From NCBI GenBank assembly GCA_002325825.1, contig DCSW01000042.1:4159-16274 (forward strand): DNA of 12,116 nucleotides, read 5' to 3'. This stretch comes from Collimonas sp. UBA1456 (lineage in GTDB: Bacteria; Pseudomonadota; Gammaproteobacteria; Burkholderiales; Burkholderiaceae_D). Positions 1 to 7,237 of this stretch are shown here, piece after piece (the first letter of the stretch is position 1; each line of letters opens with the position of its first letter). Made by a program: the position numbers and the translations under genes. The notes below the pieces were generated by a model that was not told where the DNA came from, did not search any database, and saw only the letters and a list, made by a program, of their open reading frames with translations.

Positions 1-26
1 GCGAGATGGCCAGATAAATAACCTGC

Positions 27-945
27 ATGACTATTTACGTTATTGGTCGGACAACTGGGGCCGCTTCGTGCGGATAATCCGATGTATATCTGGGTTAAGC
101 ATTTCGCGAGCAAGATAGACATTGGTTCAATGCTGGGCAGGGTCGCTTGGACTGGTTCTGTGCGATTTATTGACCGTGGCTGACATTTGACAGTGCCGAC
201 TACGCTGATCGTGAATATCGGCTTTTGCGCGGCATTTTTTGAAATGTGCTAATTGTTTATTTAATACTGGGATTTCGTAACTACAGCAATTACTTCAGCT
301 CGATTCAACCGGCGCCCAATACTGGCGACGAAACCACCGCCCGGATGCTGCTGGTTGAGTGGTCGGAACTGAATGCCACTGACATGGATGTCAGCGATAT
401 TTATCCTATTGTCGTTGAGAAGGCACTGATAACGACGTATCGTCATGTGTTTGATATGTTTTACTGGTTTTTGATGCCGGTCGGTCCGACCTGCTCCGTG
501 ATGTATCTGGTTGTCGAGTATCTGGCGTGTAGTTGGAACGAGCTGGATCATATGAAAAATGAAGCGTTTTGACGTTTTGCGACGCAGGAATTTTACTGGA
601 TCGACTGGATTCCGGAGCGGTTGAGGGGCTGCTGCTTTTGCAGCGATCGGTAATTTTGAAGATGTGATCTACGCATGGATAAATTTTGCCTGGCGCTGCA
701 AAAACGAGAGATTGATGGCATCATTCTGTCGACCAGCGGCGGAGCGACGGGTGTTTTGCTCGGCTTACCGCTGGAGACCGCCGTCGCCATCTCGCCTGTT
801 GATGATGCGTCCACTGTGGATTCGACGACTGTAGAAGGCGACGCTCCGCCGGGCGATGCGCCGACTTCGCGCGCTGCAAAGCACCGCCGGTCTGGTGTGG
901 CGTGCCTTACTTTTGTGGATGCTATTGTTGTCGGCCGTGATCTGA
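27..945 (+). pseudogene. CobD/CbiB-family membrane protein, pseudogene
   Basis: This is the remains of the CobD/CbiB-like protein (cobalamin-biosynthesis synthase family) found in many Burkholderiales as a lone gene of unclear role. Recognisable pieces occur in order in different frames. They are an ATG at 27, then QLGPLRADNPMY from 52, WFNAGQGRLDWF from 123, and the best-preserved block at 243-572 (VYLILGFRNYSNYFSSIQ, GDETTARMLL, VEKALITTYRHVF, YWFLMPVGPTCSVMY, HMKNEAF). After these come AAFAAIGNFEDVIYAW from 628, IDGIILSTSGGATG and LGLPLETAVAISPVDDA from about 708, and ALQSTAGLVWRALLLW from 871. Lesions seen are a short deletion just after the start, stops at 171, 181 and 570, and frameshifts near 625, 700 and 870. 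The last readable frame ends with TGA at 943. The family assignment comes from remembered homologues; the broken state is read directly. No functional product is expected. Confidence 0.85.
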
Positions 946-1024
946 TTCTGCTGATTGCTTGCGATGACGTCTTGGCGCTCTCGTGGGTAAGATAGCGGGG
1001 CTGGTATCTCTCCATTTTCAGGCG

Positions 1025-1053
1025 TGGCGTGTTGGTCTTATATAAGATATAAT
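1025..1053 (+). promoter_or_regulatory. Possible promoter for the DUF3579 gene
   Basis: A perfect TATAAT lies at 1048-1053, about 124 nt before the DUF3579 start, just after the 10-bp palindrome CTTATATAAG (1037-1046). The -35 at 17-bp spacing (TGGCGT, 1025-1030) is poor, so only the -10 element is good. The region is AT-rich and lies between a dead gene and a live one, where a promoter must exist if the DUF3579 gene is expressed alone. Confidence 0.35.
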
Positions 1054-1176
1054 AGGAAAGGATTAATTTAAGCGATTTTTTGATCGTAAATGTCCTGTGT
1101 GATAATTGTCAATTGCCCTAAAAAATGGCAAAGCAAATATCTGTAGCAAGCGTTATAGAAGAAACGAGCTGTACGC

Positions 1177-1506
1177 ATGACTGATACTATTCAATCTCCC
1201 GAGCCGCCTGCCCGCGAATTTTTCATTCAAGGTGTTACTAGTGATGGTAGACAATTTCGTCCAAGCGACTGGGCGGAGCGTTTGTGCGGCGTGATGGCTT
1301 GCTTTCGTCCGGAAGGGTTGAGAGGGCGTAATGCTCATTTGCAATATTCTCCTTATGTCAGACCGGTGCTGTTAAATGGCGTGCGATCTGTGGTTGTCAA
1401 CGAAGATCTGCGTCAGATCGAGCCGCTAGCCTATCATTTCGTGGTCAACTTCGCCAAAGATAATGATTTACAAATCATTCAAGCTTGTCTTTTGCCATCA
1501 TGCTGA
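1177..1506 (+). CDS. DUF3579 domain protein (intact)
   Basis: This is a small soluble protein of 109 aa with no signal peptide or membrane segment, matching the betaproteobacterial DUF3579 family, whose function is unknown. Family hallmarks visible along the length are AREFFIQGVTSDGRQFRPSDW (about residues 13-33), AERLCGVMACFRPEG (34-48), NAHLQYSPYVRPVLLNGV (53-70), VVVNEDLRQIEPLA (72-85) and the C-terminal FVVNFAKDNDLQIIQACLLP. The length is typical and there is no lesion. The ATG at 1177 precedes the first conserved block by about a dozen residues, as expected. The only Shine-Dalgarno-like stretch is a weak GAAGAAACGAG upstream. It stands alone between two pseudogenes and shows no operon partner. 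Its survival suggests a useful role, but none can be read from the sequence. Confidence 0.92.
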   Translation: MTDTIQSPEPPAREFFIQGVTSDGRQFRPSDWAERLCGVMACFRPEGLRGRNAHLQYSPYVRPVLLNGVRSVVVNEDLRQIEPLAYHFVVNFAKDNDLQIIQACLLPSC

Positions 1507-1512
1507 TGCGCC

Positions 1513-1529
1513 AAAATCACCTTGATTTT
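1513..1529 (+). terminator. Weak AT-rich hairpin after the DUF3579 gene
   Basis: A perfect 7-bp inverted repeat, AAAATCA and TGATTTT with a CCT loop, begins 6 nt after the DUF3579 stop and ends in a run of T. The stem has only one G-C pair, so as an intrinsic terminator it would be weak. The position is right, the stability is doubtful. Confidence 0.3.
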
Positions 1530-1660
1530 TGATAGATACCACGACAAGTGTCGCTGAGTGACTTCGGGTTTCCTGTTGGGACTAGAAATAAATCAATTCA
1601 CTAGGTTACCGAGCAAAAAGTCCGTTTAATACTTCGGTTATTGTTGGCAATGGAGTAGAA

Positions 1661-3690
1661 ATGTTTCGTATAGGCTCTTCAATTTTTGTACCCATTGCCT
1701 CTTTATTCAATTTGATATTGGGTCTGGCCATCACGCTTGGCCTATTTGTCTCTGTGCGTCATCTTGAGCCCGCAAATTGGATGTAAAATCTAGACGCCTT
1801 GCTGGCGCCCATCTGAAGGCCGTGGTCGACGGACTCGACGCGCTGGTGCATGAGCCGAAAACCATAAATCGTCTGTTCCCACGGTCGACGGCGCCACGCG
1901 CGAGCAGTTCCATAGATTTGTTACGCCGATGCTGCAGCGTTCTCCGTATATTAGTCGCTGGGCTTCCTGCTGATGTTAGCTGCCGCACAGCGACCCGCGT
2001 TCGAAGCGAGGATGCGCAAATACTATCCCAATTATTTGATTCGACAACTCAGTGATGGCAAGGATTCATATCTGGTGGTTGAGTACATGGAGCCGATGGT
2101 GGATAATAACGTACTTTCGGACTGGATGTTTCTACCAGCAAGATGTAGGCGGAGCTGACCACGCCCGCGATATTGATTTGCCGGCCTCTATTTATTTATT
2201 CCAGCGTATCCAAGACGGCATCGGTGGCCGTCTTGGATGAATGATCCTGATGCCGGCTTATAATCATGATGCGGTGCTTGATAACATCGATGACCGTCGT
2301 CGCGCATTGATCAATTATAGCAATTTTGCAGTCTGCTGGATGCTTTTGTCAACAGCTTGTTATCCAAGGATGGACGCAAGGACGTGACGATTTTTATCTC
2401 CGGATTTATGCCGGCCCTCGCCGGAGGAGGCCAGCCTTGTTTGTAGTCAAGGTAATTCTCCAGTTCAGTCGAAGATGGCAGGCTGGCTGTTTTACGATGC
2501 GTCGTAGGATATGTCGCAGAACTTCCAACTTGCCGGCAAATCTTGGTATATCTCTGCCTCGGCGGTGCCTAGTATTTTTACCAAGAAGAATGCTGAATCG
2601 ATTCCAGTACTGATACTGGGCTGCCTGCTGAGTTTTATCAGCGCAGCCTATTTGTACTTCCTGTCGACACGTTCCCAGTAGATCAAACAGCTTGTTGATG
2701 CTCGCACCCGGCAGGTTCGGCTGGCGACGAAGATGATGAAAGAAGATATCGTCGCGCGCAAGCGTGCCGAGGATGCGTTGCAGTTGCGTGAGCGCGCCAT
2801 CGAATCGAGTGCGCATGCTATCATTATCTCCAACGTCAAGTTGTCTGATCATCTGGTCGAGTATGTCAATCGCTGCTTTCCCAGCAGATTACAGGCTATA
2901 CATCGAGTGAAATGATCAGAGGAAATCTTAAGCTATGGCATGGCGGCGACTATGAGCAGATCGGGTTGGATAAAATCTGTGAAGCATTGCATGAGCAGCG
3001 CAGCGCCAATGCGGCTTTCCGCAGCTATCCTAAAGATGGTACGATGTTCTGAAACGATATTTACGTGGCGCCAGTCAAGGATGATTCTGGCCGGTTCAGC
3101 CATTTCGTGACAGCGCTGTTTGATATCACCAAAATGAAAAGCTATGAGACCGAACTGGAACACCAGGCGAGTTCCGATACCTTGACGGGGCTTTCTAATA
3201 GGAAATGTGTTGAGTGATCGCTTTAGTCAGGCGATCGTCTACGGCGAATTGTACGGACACCGGTTGTAAGTAATATTTGTCGATTTAGACTGTTCCCAGT
3301 TCGCCAATGACGCGCTCGGTTACAGTGCCGGCGATCAGTTGCTGAAAGAAGTGGCGTTGCGGTTTATTCGAAAAATGGCGCTGAGCCTGTTCAAACATGC
3401 CGACATCGCCATGCATCGCGCCAAGGACATGGGCATCAACAATTATCAGTTGATGACAGATGTCGGATTGGCGGTCGGTATCCTCAACGATTTGAAATCG
3501 ATCGTTGCGTCAATTATCTTCTGGCGCATAACTTGCACCTATAGGTGATCGCTGATGGCGTCGAGACGCAGGAATAACTGTCCTACCTGCAGCGGTATCG
3601 TTGCGATAAAATGCAAGGCTTCTACTTTAGCGAACCGATTGCGGTTGCGACGAACGAAGACTTGTTGAGTGATGTAAAAGTATTCTCACA
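1661..3690 (+). pseudogene. CHASE-PAS-GGDEF-EAL c-di-GMP signalling protein, pseudogene
   Basis: This was a membrane-anchored sensor that made and/or degraded cyclic-di-GMP. The start survives: TGGAG at 1651-1655, then ATG at 1661 and a first hydrophobic segment (IASLFNLILGLAITLGLFVS) that stops at TAA 1784. CHASE-domain pieces follow: TINRLFP, DGATREQFHRFVTPMLQRSP, AAQRPAFEARMRKYYPNY (about 1985), LVVEYMEPM, FGLDVSTSK, ARDIDLPASIYLFQRIQD and MILMPAYNHDAVLDNIDDRR (about 2240). Next come KSWYISASAVPSIFT, a second hydrophobic segment (about 2608-2660), a linker (KMMKEDIVARKRAEDALQLR) and a PAS domain (ERAIESSAHAIIIS to HFVTALFDITKMK, about 2790-3140). The GGDEF part begins with DTLTGLSNRK and VIFVDLD, and LLKEVALRF is followed directly by LFKHADIAMHRAKDMG. 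The EAL part is reduced to VGLAVGILNDLKS, IVASII, GVETQE, LSYLQRYRCDKMQGFYFSEP. The GG(D/E)EF, EAL and DDFG motifs are absent. Point stops include TGA 3050 and TAA 3575. Confidence 0.9.
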
Positions 3691-3733
3691 GACAGTTCTC
3701 AATCACGCCGCCGCATCTTCGACGTACGCGGCA

Positions 3734-3762
3734 AGCCGGTATACGGCGGGCGTGGCCCGGCT
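3734..3762 (+). repeat. GC-rich inverted repeat upstream of fumC
   Basis: AGCCGG (3734-3739) and CCGGCT (3757-3762) are perfect 6-bp arms 17 nt apart, lying between the EAL remnant and the fumC ribosome binding site. It may be the old terminator of the dead upstream gene or part of the fumC leader. There is no T-run after it, so no function is asserted. I saw no convincing sigma70 promoter for fumC nearby. Confidence 0.25.
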
Positions 3763-3780
3763 AAATTCCTGTTATTTGAT

Positions 3781-3784
3781 GGAG
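3781..3784 (+). promoter_or_regulatory. Ribosome binding site deciding the fumC start
   Basis: GGAG sits 6 nt before the ATG at 3791, the normal Shine-Dalgarno distance. The alternative in-frame ATG at 3779 overlaps this GGAG and has no comparable site, and the frame upstream encodes the EAL remnant. This supports 3791 as the real start. Confidence 0.75.
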
Positions 3785-3790
3785 CATGAG

Positions 3791-5182
3791 ATGACGACTA
3801 CCAGAATAGAACGCGACACTTTTGGCAAAATCGAAGTACCAGATGAGCGCTTATGGGGGGCGCAGACGCAGCGCAGTTTGTATCATTTTCACATATCCAG
3901 CGAGCGCATGCCGCATGAATTGATCGTGGCGCTGGCGGTAGTCAAGCAGGCTTGCGCCGAAGTCAACCGGGATCTCGGCAGGCTTCCGAAAACTCAGGCC
4001 GAGGCGATCATTCTGGCGGCGCAGGAGGTGGTGGCCAGAAAACATCCTCAGGAATTTCCATTGTCGATCTGGCAGACCGGTTCCGGAACGCAAAGCAACA
4101 TGAACATGAACGAGGTACTGGCCAACCGCGCCTCCGAACTGCTTGGCGGCGTGCGCGGCGAATCGCGATTGGTACATCCCAACGATGCGGTGAATATGAG
4201 CCAGTCGTCGAACGATATTTTTCCAACTGCAATGCATGTTGCGGCGGCGTTGGCGGTGGCCAATGCGCTATTGCCGTCTCTGCGCAAATTGCGCGCGACG
4301 CTGAACAAGAAGTCGCTCGATTTCAACGATATCGTCAAGATCGGCCGCACGCATTTGCAGGATGCGACACCACTGACGCTCGGGCAGGAATTTTCAGGTT
4401 ATGTGGCACAACTGGATCTCGCCGAAAAAATTATTACGGTGGCATTGGATCCGCTGTTGGATCTGGCAGTAGGCGGTACTGCCGTGGGCACCGGATTGAA
4501 CGCGCCCAAGGATTTCGGCGTCCGAGTAGCGGCGCAATTGGCGAAAACTGAAGGCTTGCCGTTTCGCAGCGCCGATAATAAATTTGCCGCGCTTGCTGCC
4601 CATGACGGGTTGGTTGCGGCCCACGGCGCATTGAAGACGCTGGCCGCAGCGTTGATGAAAATCGCCAACGATGTGCGCTGGCTGGCGTCTGGGCCGCGCT
4701 CGGGGTTGGGTGAAATCAGCATTCCCGAAAACGAACCCGGTAGTTCGATCATGCCAGGCAAAGTCAATCCGACCCAATGCGAAGCGCTGACCATGCTGTG
4801 CTGCCAGGTGTTCGGCAACGATGTCGCGATCAACTTCGGCGGCGCCTCTGGCAATTTCGAACTCAATGTGTTCAAACCGTTGATCGCTCACAACTTTTTG
4901 CAGAGCGTACGCTTGCTGACAGATGGTATGACCAGCTTTGAAAAGCATTGCATTCATGGCATTGCTGCTAATCGCGATCGCATCACCGAACTGATGGGGC
5001 GCTCGCTGATGTTGGTGACAGCACTAGCGCCGCATATCGGTTACGATCGCGCCGCACAGATCGCCAAACATGCGCATCATGACGGCAGCACTTTAAAACA
5101 GGCGGCGCTGGCGCTGGGCTATGCCACTGAACAACAATTTAACGATTGGGTGCAACCGGCCAAAATGACCTATCCAGAGTAG
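3791..5182 (+). CDS. fumC: Class II fumarate hydratase (fumarase C)
   Basis: It interconverts fumarate and L-malate in the TCA cycle, as an iron-independent cytosolic homotetramer. The product is 463 aa (E. coli FumC is 467) and co-linear with it. Visible landmarks are LWGAQTQRSL (21-30), the substrate-site stretch TGSGTQSNMNMNEVLANRAS (96-115), HPND (129-132, the second or B site), SQSSNDIFPTAMH (137-149), GRTHLQDATPLTLGQE with catalytic H188 (185-200), and the superfamily signature GSSIMPGKVNP (317-327) with catalytic S318, K324 and N326, then E331. All expected active-site residues are present and there is no lesion. The start at 3791 is chosen from the GGAG at 3781 and homology. The frame is open back to 3611, adding 60 spurious residues that are mostly the EAL-domain tail of the preceding pseudogene. 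It appears to be transcribed alone, with a candidate terminator 10 nt downstream. Confidence 0.98.
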   Translation: MTTTRIERDTFGKIEVPDERLWGAQTQRSLYHFHISSERMPHELIVALAVVKQACAEVNRDLGRLPKTQAEAIILAAQEVVARKHPQEFPLSIWQTGSGTQSNMNMNEVLANRASELLGGVRGESRLVHPNDAVNMSQSSNDIFPTAMHVAAALAVANALLPSLRKLRATLNKKSLDFNDIVKIGRTHLQDATPLTLGQEFSGYVAQLDLAEKIITVALDPLLDLAVGGTAVGTGLNAPKDFGVRVAAQLAKTEGLPFRSADNKFAALAAHDGLVAAHGALKTLAAALMKIANDVRWLASGPRSGLGEISIPENEPGSSIMPGKVNPTQCEALTMLCCQVFGNDVAINFGGASGNFELNVFKPLIAHNFLQSVRLLTDGMTSFEKHCIHGIAANRDRITELMGRSLMLVTALAPHIGYDRAAQIAKHAHHDGSTLKQAALALGYATEQQFNDWVQPAKMTYPE

Positions 5183-5191
5183 CCATGGCTG

Positions 5192-5223
5192 TGCAGCGGC
5201 TAGTCTGGTTGCTGCATCGTTTT
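5192..5223 (+). terminator. Candidate intrinsic terminator of fumC
   Basis: A continuous 11-bp stem can form between 5192-5202 and 5206-5216 with a GTC loop. The outer six pairs (TGCAGC with GCTGCA) are Watson-Crick and three of the inner five are G-U. It is followed by TCG and then TTTT at 5220-5223. The position, 10 nt after the fumC stop, fits. The short, offset T-run and the G-U pairs make it moderate in strength. Confidence 0.5.
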
Positions 5224-5260
5224 CCATGTGTTCGTCGGTGCAGAGAAAGATTGCCAATGT

Positions 5261-5280
5261 TTAATTTTTATTAAAATTAA
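5261..5280 (+). promoter_or_regulatory. AT-only dyad / UP-like element upstream of tamA promoter
   Basis: Perfect 8-bp arms TTAATTTT (5261-5268) and AAAATTAA (5273-5280), separated by TATT, end 3 nt before the -35 box. Relative to the expected transcription start this is about -58 to -39, where RNA polymerase alpha subunits bind UP elements. The T-run and A-run spacing resembles the UP consensus. The symmetry would also suit a dimeric regulator. The dyad and position are seen; the role is inferred. Confidence 0.5.
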
Positions 5281-5283
5281 TTT

Positions 5284-5312
5284 TTGCTAGAATGCTAACC
5301 GGCTAATATAAT
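5284..5312 (+). promoter_or_regulatory. Sigma70-type promoter for tamA-tamB
   Basis: TTGCTA (5284-5289) and a perfect TATAAT (5307-5312) are separated by the ideal 17 bp, with an AT-rich UP-like tract directly upstream. Transcription would start near 5319, giving a leader of about 75 nt before the tamA ATG. This is the best promoter in the window and the only one visible for tamA and tamB. Confidence 0.75.
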
Positions 5313-5325
5313 CCAGTTGAACTCC

Positions 5326-5397
5326 ATGTTCTCATTAGTTTTCTTGAGAAAAATTCAAATATCTTTTGCGCCGCTCCATATGGATTGCTGCTCATGA
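5326..5397 (+). CDS. Possible 23-codon leader ORF overlapping the tamA start
   Basis: An open frame of 23 codons starts at ATG 5326, only about 7 nt after the predicted transcription start. It contains an internal ATG at 5380 and ends with a TGA at 5395 that overlaps the tamA ATG as ATGA, the arrangement typical of translational coupling. It has no Shine-Dalgarno sequence, and an open stretch this short is quite likely by chance. The encoded peptide (begins MFSLVFLRK, ends HMDCCS) resembles nothing I recognise. Confidence 0.2.
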   Translation: MFSLVFLRKIQISFAPLHMDCCS

Positions 5398-7196
5398 TCA
5401 AGCGTCTTCGTGCAACAGCGGTCCGTTGGACGCCGCACTATGTCAATGCACTTTCCGGTTTTTTACTGTTGACGGGATTGATTGCCGCACCGCCTGCGGC
5501 TGCCGTATATCGTGTTGAAATCGATGCGCCTTCAGACCTGAAGTGCATACTGGATCATCATCTTGATCTGTCGCGTTACAAGAATCGCGCCGACCTCAGC
5601 GACGATCAACTGAAATTCCTAATCGATACGGTGGGCGATCAGGTAAGACAATTTTCCTCGACAGAAGGTTATTTTTCGACGACTACCAGCGTCAATGTAG
5701 AGCCCGGCGAACCGCGGATTATTCATCTTAAAGTCGATCCTCATCGGCGCACTATGGTGTCGCAGACTGTCATCGACGTGATTGGTAGCGCCGCCACAGA
5801 TACGCCGCAGCGCGTCAGCCAGATCAAGCAGAATTGGGGATTGCCGGCAGGACAACCGTTTCGCCAAGCCGACTGGGACAAGGCCAAGGATGATGGCTTG
5901 CAAACTTTGCAAAAATGGCGTTATCCGGCGGCCAAAATCGTCAGTTCGGAGGCTCGCATTAGACCTGAAGACCATAATGCCGAACTGGCTGTCAAATATG
6001 ACAGCGGGGTCGGTTTCACGCTCGGAGCATTACATATCACCGGCACAAAACGCTATCCTGCCAGCATCATCGAGAATGTCAATCCGCTGTACATTGGCGA
6101 GGAGTACAGCGTTGACCGCTTGCTGCTGCTGCAGCGGCAGATCCAGAGTACGTCGTACTTCGGTAATGTGATCGTCAGCATTGATGACGATCCGGCGCAT
6201 GCCAGAGAATCGCCAGTGAATGTCCTGGTCAGCGAGTTCCCGGTGCAACGGTTGCGTGCCGGGCTTGGCTATGGGACAGATGCCGGGACGCAGGTGCAGG
6301 GCCGCTACACCAACTACAATTTGTTGAGCCAAGCCTGGGTGTTCGATACTCAGGCTAAGATCGAGCGGCGGCGCCAGTATGGCTCGTTGAATTTGTCGAT
6401 GCCGCCGGATACGCGCAGTTTTGTCAACGGTGTCAATGGCTCGTATGATCGCACCACCTTGCAGGGGGTTGATTTGCGCAGCCTCAAGGTTGGCCTGAAG
6501 CGCGCGCGGTCGCTGGAACACTACGATACCGCAATGACTTTGGATTATTACCGGGATAAGTTGCAGCAGACCGATGGCGCTATCTTGCCGTCGAACACTA
6601 TGGTACAGCCGGGACAACATCAGGCGCTGGTGCCTGGATTTTCCTGGGTGCGGCGCGCCGTGGACGATTCGATCTTTCCGCGCAGCGGCCATGTGTTCTC
6701 GATACAAACCGGGTTTGCCGTGAAAGGTTGGCTGGCCGATCAAACATTCTTCCGTGCTGATGGCCGCTACAAGTATTTTTCTCCGATCGGCAAGCGCGAT
6801 GTAGTCATCTTGCGCACCGAGATCGGCGGTGTATTTACCAGCGGTTCCAGCGCTGCGGTGCCAGCATCTCTGCTGTTCCGCGCAGGTGGCAATGAATCGG
6901 TCCGTGGTTATAGTTACAATAGTATCGGCAATGCACAGAATGATACCGTTTACCCAACCAAATACCTTGTTACCGCCAGCGCGGAATATCAGCATTGGGT
7001 TACCCAGCAGTGGGGCGGTGCATTGTTCTACGATATCGGGACTGCCACCGACAGCTGGGTCGATAAAGAGATCAAGGTCGGGACCGGCGCTGGTTTGCGT
7101 TATCGCAGCCCAGTCGGCACTGTCAATCTGGACTTTGCCTATAACATTCAGGTCAAGCGGTTCCGGCAGCATATTTCGCTCGGCATCGCCTTTTGA
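5394..7196 (+). CDS. tamA: TamA, outer-membrane component of the translocation and assembly module
   Basis: An Omp85/BamA-superfamily outer-membrane barrel that works with TamB in placing proteins in the outer membrane (and, in TamA/TamB studies, in envelope lipid homeostasis). The product is 600 aa (E. coli TamA is 577). It has a basic N-terminus and a hydrophobic signal segment (about 17-33) with likely cleavage after APPAAA (near 37). Three POTRA-like domains follow at about 38-118, 119-205 and 206-283, the third starting FTLGALHITGTKRYPASII. The beta-barrel is at about 285-600, with alternating aromatic/polar strands. The superfamily loop-6 motif VRGY is at 503-506 inside FRAGGNESVRGYSYNSIG, and the protein ends in a strand terminating in phenylalanine (HISLGIAF), as a BAM-recognised signal should. 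ATG 5394 is chosen over TTG 5385; a weak GGA lies upstream at 5382-5384. No lesion is seen. tamB follows after 41 nt, so an operon is likely. Confidence 0.94.
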   Translation: MIKRLRATAVRWTPHYVNALSGFLLLTGLIAAPPAAAVYRVEIDAPSDLKCILDHHLDLSRYKNRADLSDDQLKFLIDTVGDQVRQFSSTEGYFSTTTSVNVEPGEPRIIHLKVDPHRRTMVSQTVIDVIGSAATDTPQRVSQIKQNWGLPAGQPFRQADWDKAKDDGLQTLQKWRYPAAKIVSSEARIRPEDHNAELAVKYDSGVGFTLGALHITGTKRYPASIIENVNPLYIGEEYSVDRLLLLQRQIQSTSYFGNVIVSIDDDPAHARESPVNVLVSEFPVQRLRAGLGYGTDAGTQVQGRYTNYNLLSQAWVFDTQAKIERRRQYGSLNLSMPPDTRSFVNGVNGSYDRTTLQGVDLRSLKVGLKRARSLEHYDTAMTLDYYRDKLQQTDGAILPSNTMVQPGQHQALVPGFSWVRRAVDDSIFPRSGHVFSIQTGFAVKGWLADQTFFRADGRYKYFSPIGKRDVVILRTEIGGVFTSGSSAAVPASLLFRAGGNESVRGYSYNSIGNAQNDTVYPTKYLVTASAEYQHWVTQQWGGALFYDIGTATDSWVDKEIKVGTGAGLRYRSPVGTVNLDFAYNIQVKRFRQHISLGIAF

Positions 7197-7237
7197 TCGA
7201 CTTACATTTTCAAGCCCCGAGTTTCAAGACTGAACGC

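Noticed and set aside
593..1015. 140-codon open frame on the minus strand
   Set aside because: It is antisense to the CobD/CbiB-like pseudogene, has low-complexity content with no recognisable motif, and family residues are read on the plus strand.
1550..1561. CGAC-AAGT-GTCG small hairpin after the DUF3579 gene
   Set aside because: The 4-bp stem without a T-run is expected by chance.
3952..4551. 199-codon plus-strand frame inside fumC
   Set aside because: It is an off-frame shadow of fumC with composition typical of a shifted GC-rich gene (many R/G/A) and no motif.
6030..7172. 380-codon open frame on the minus strand inside tamA
   Set aside because: It is a shadow of the intact tamA frame; the product has no recognisable domain and the plus strand carries clear POTRA and barrel features.
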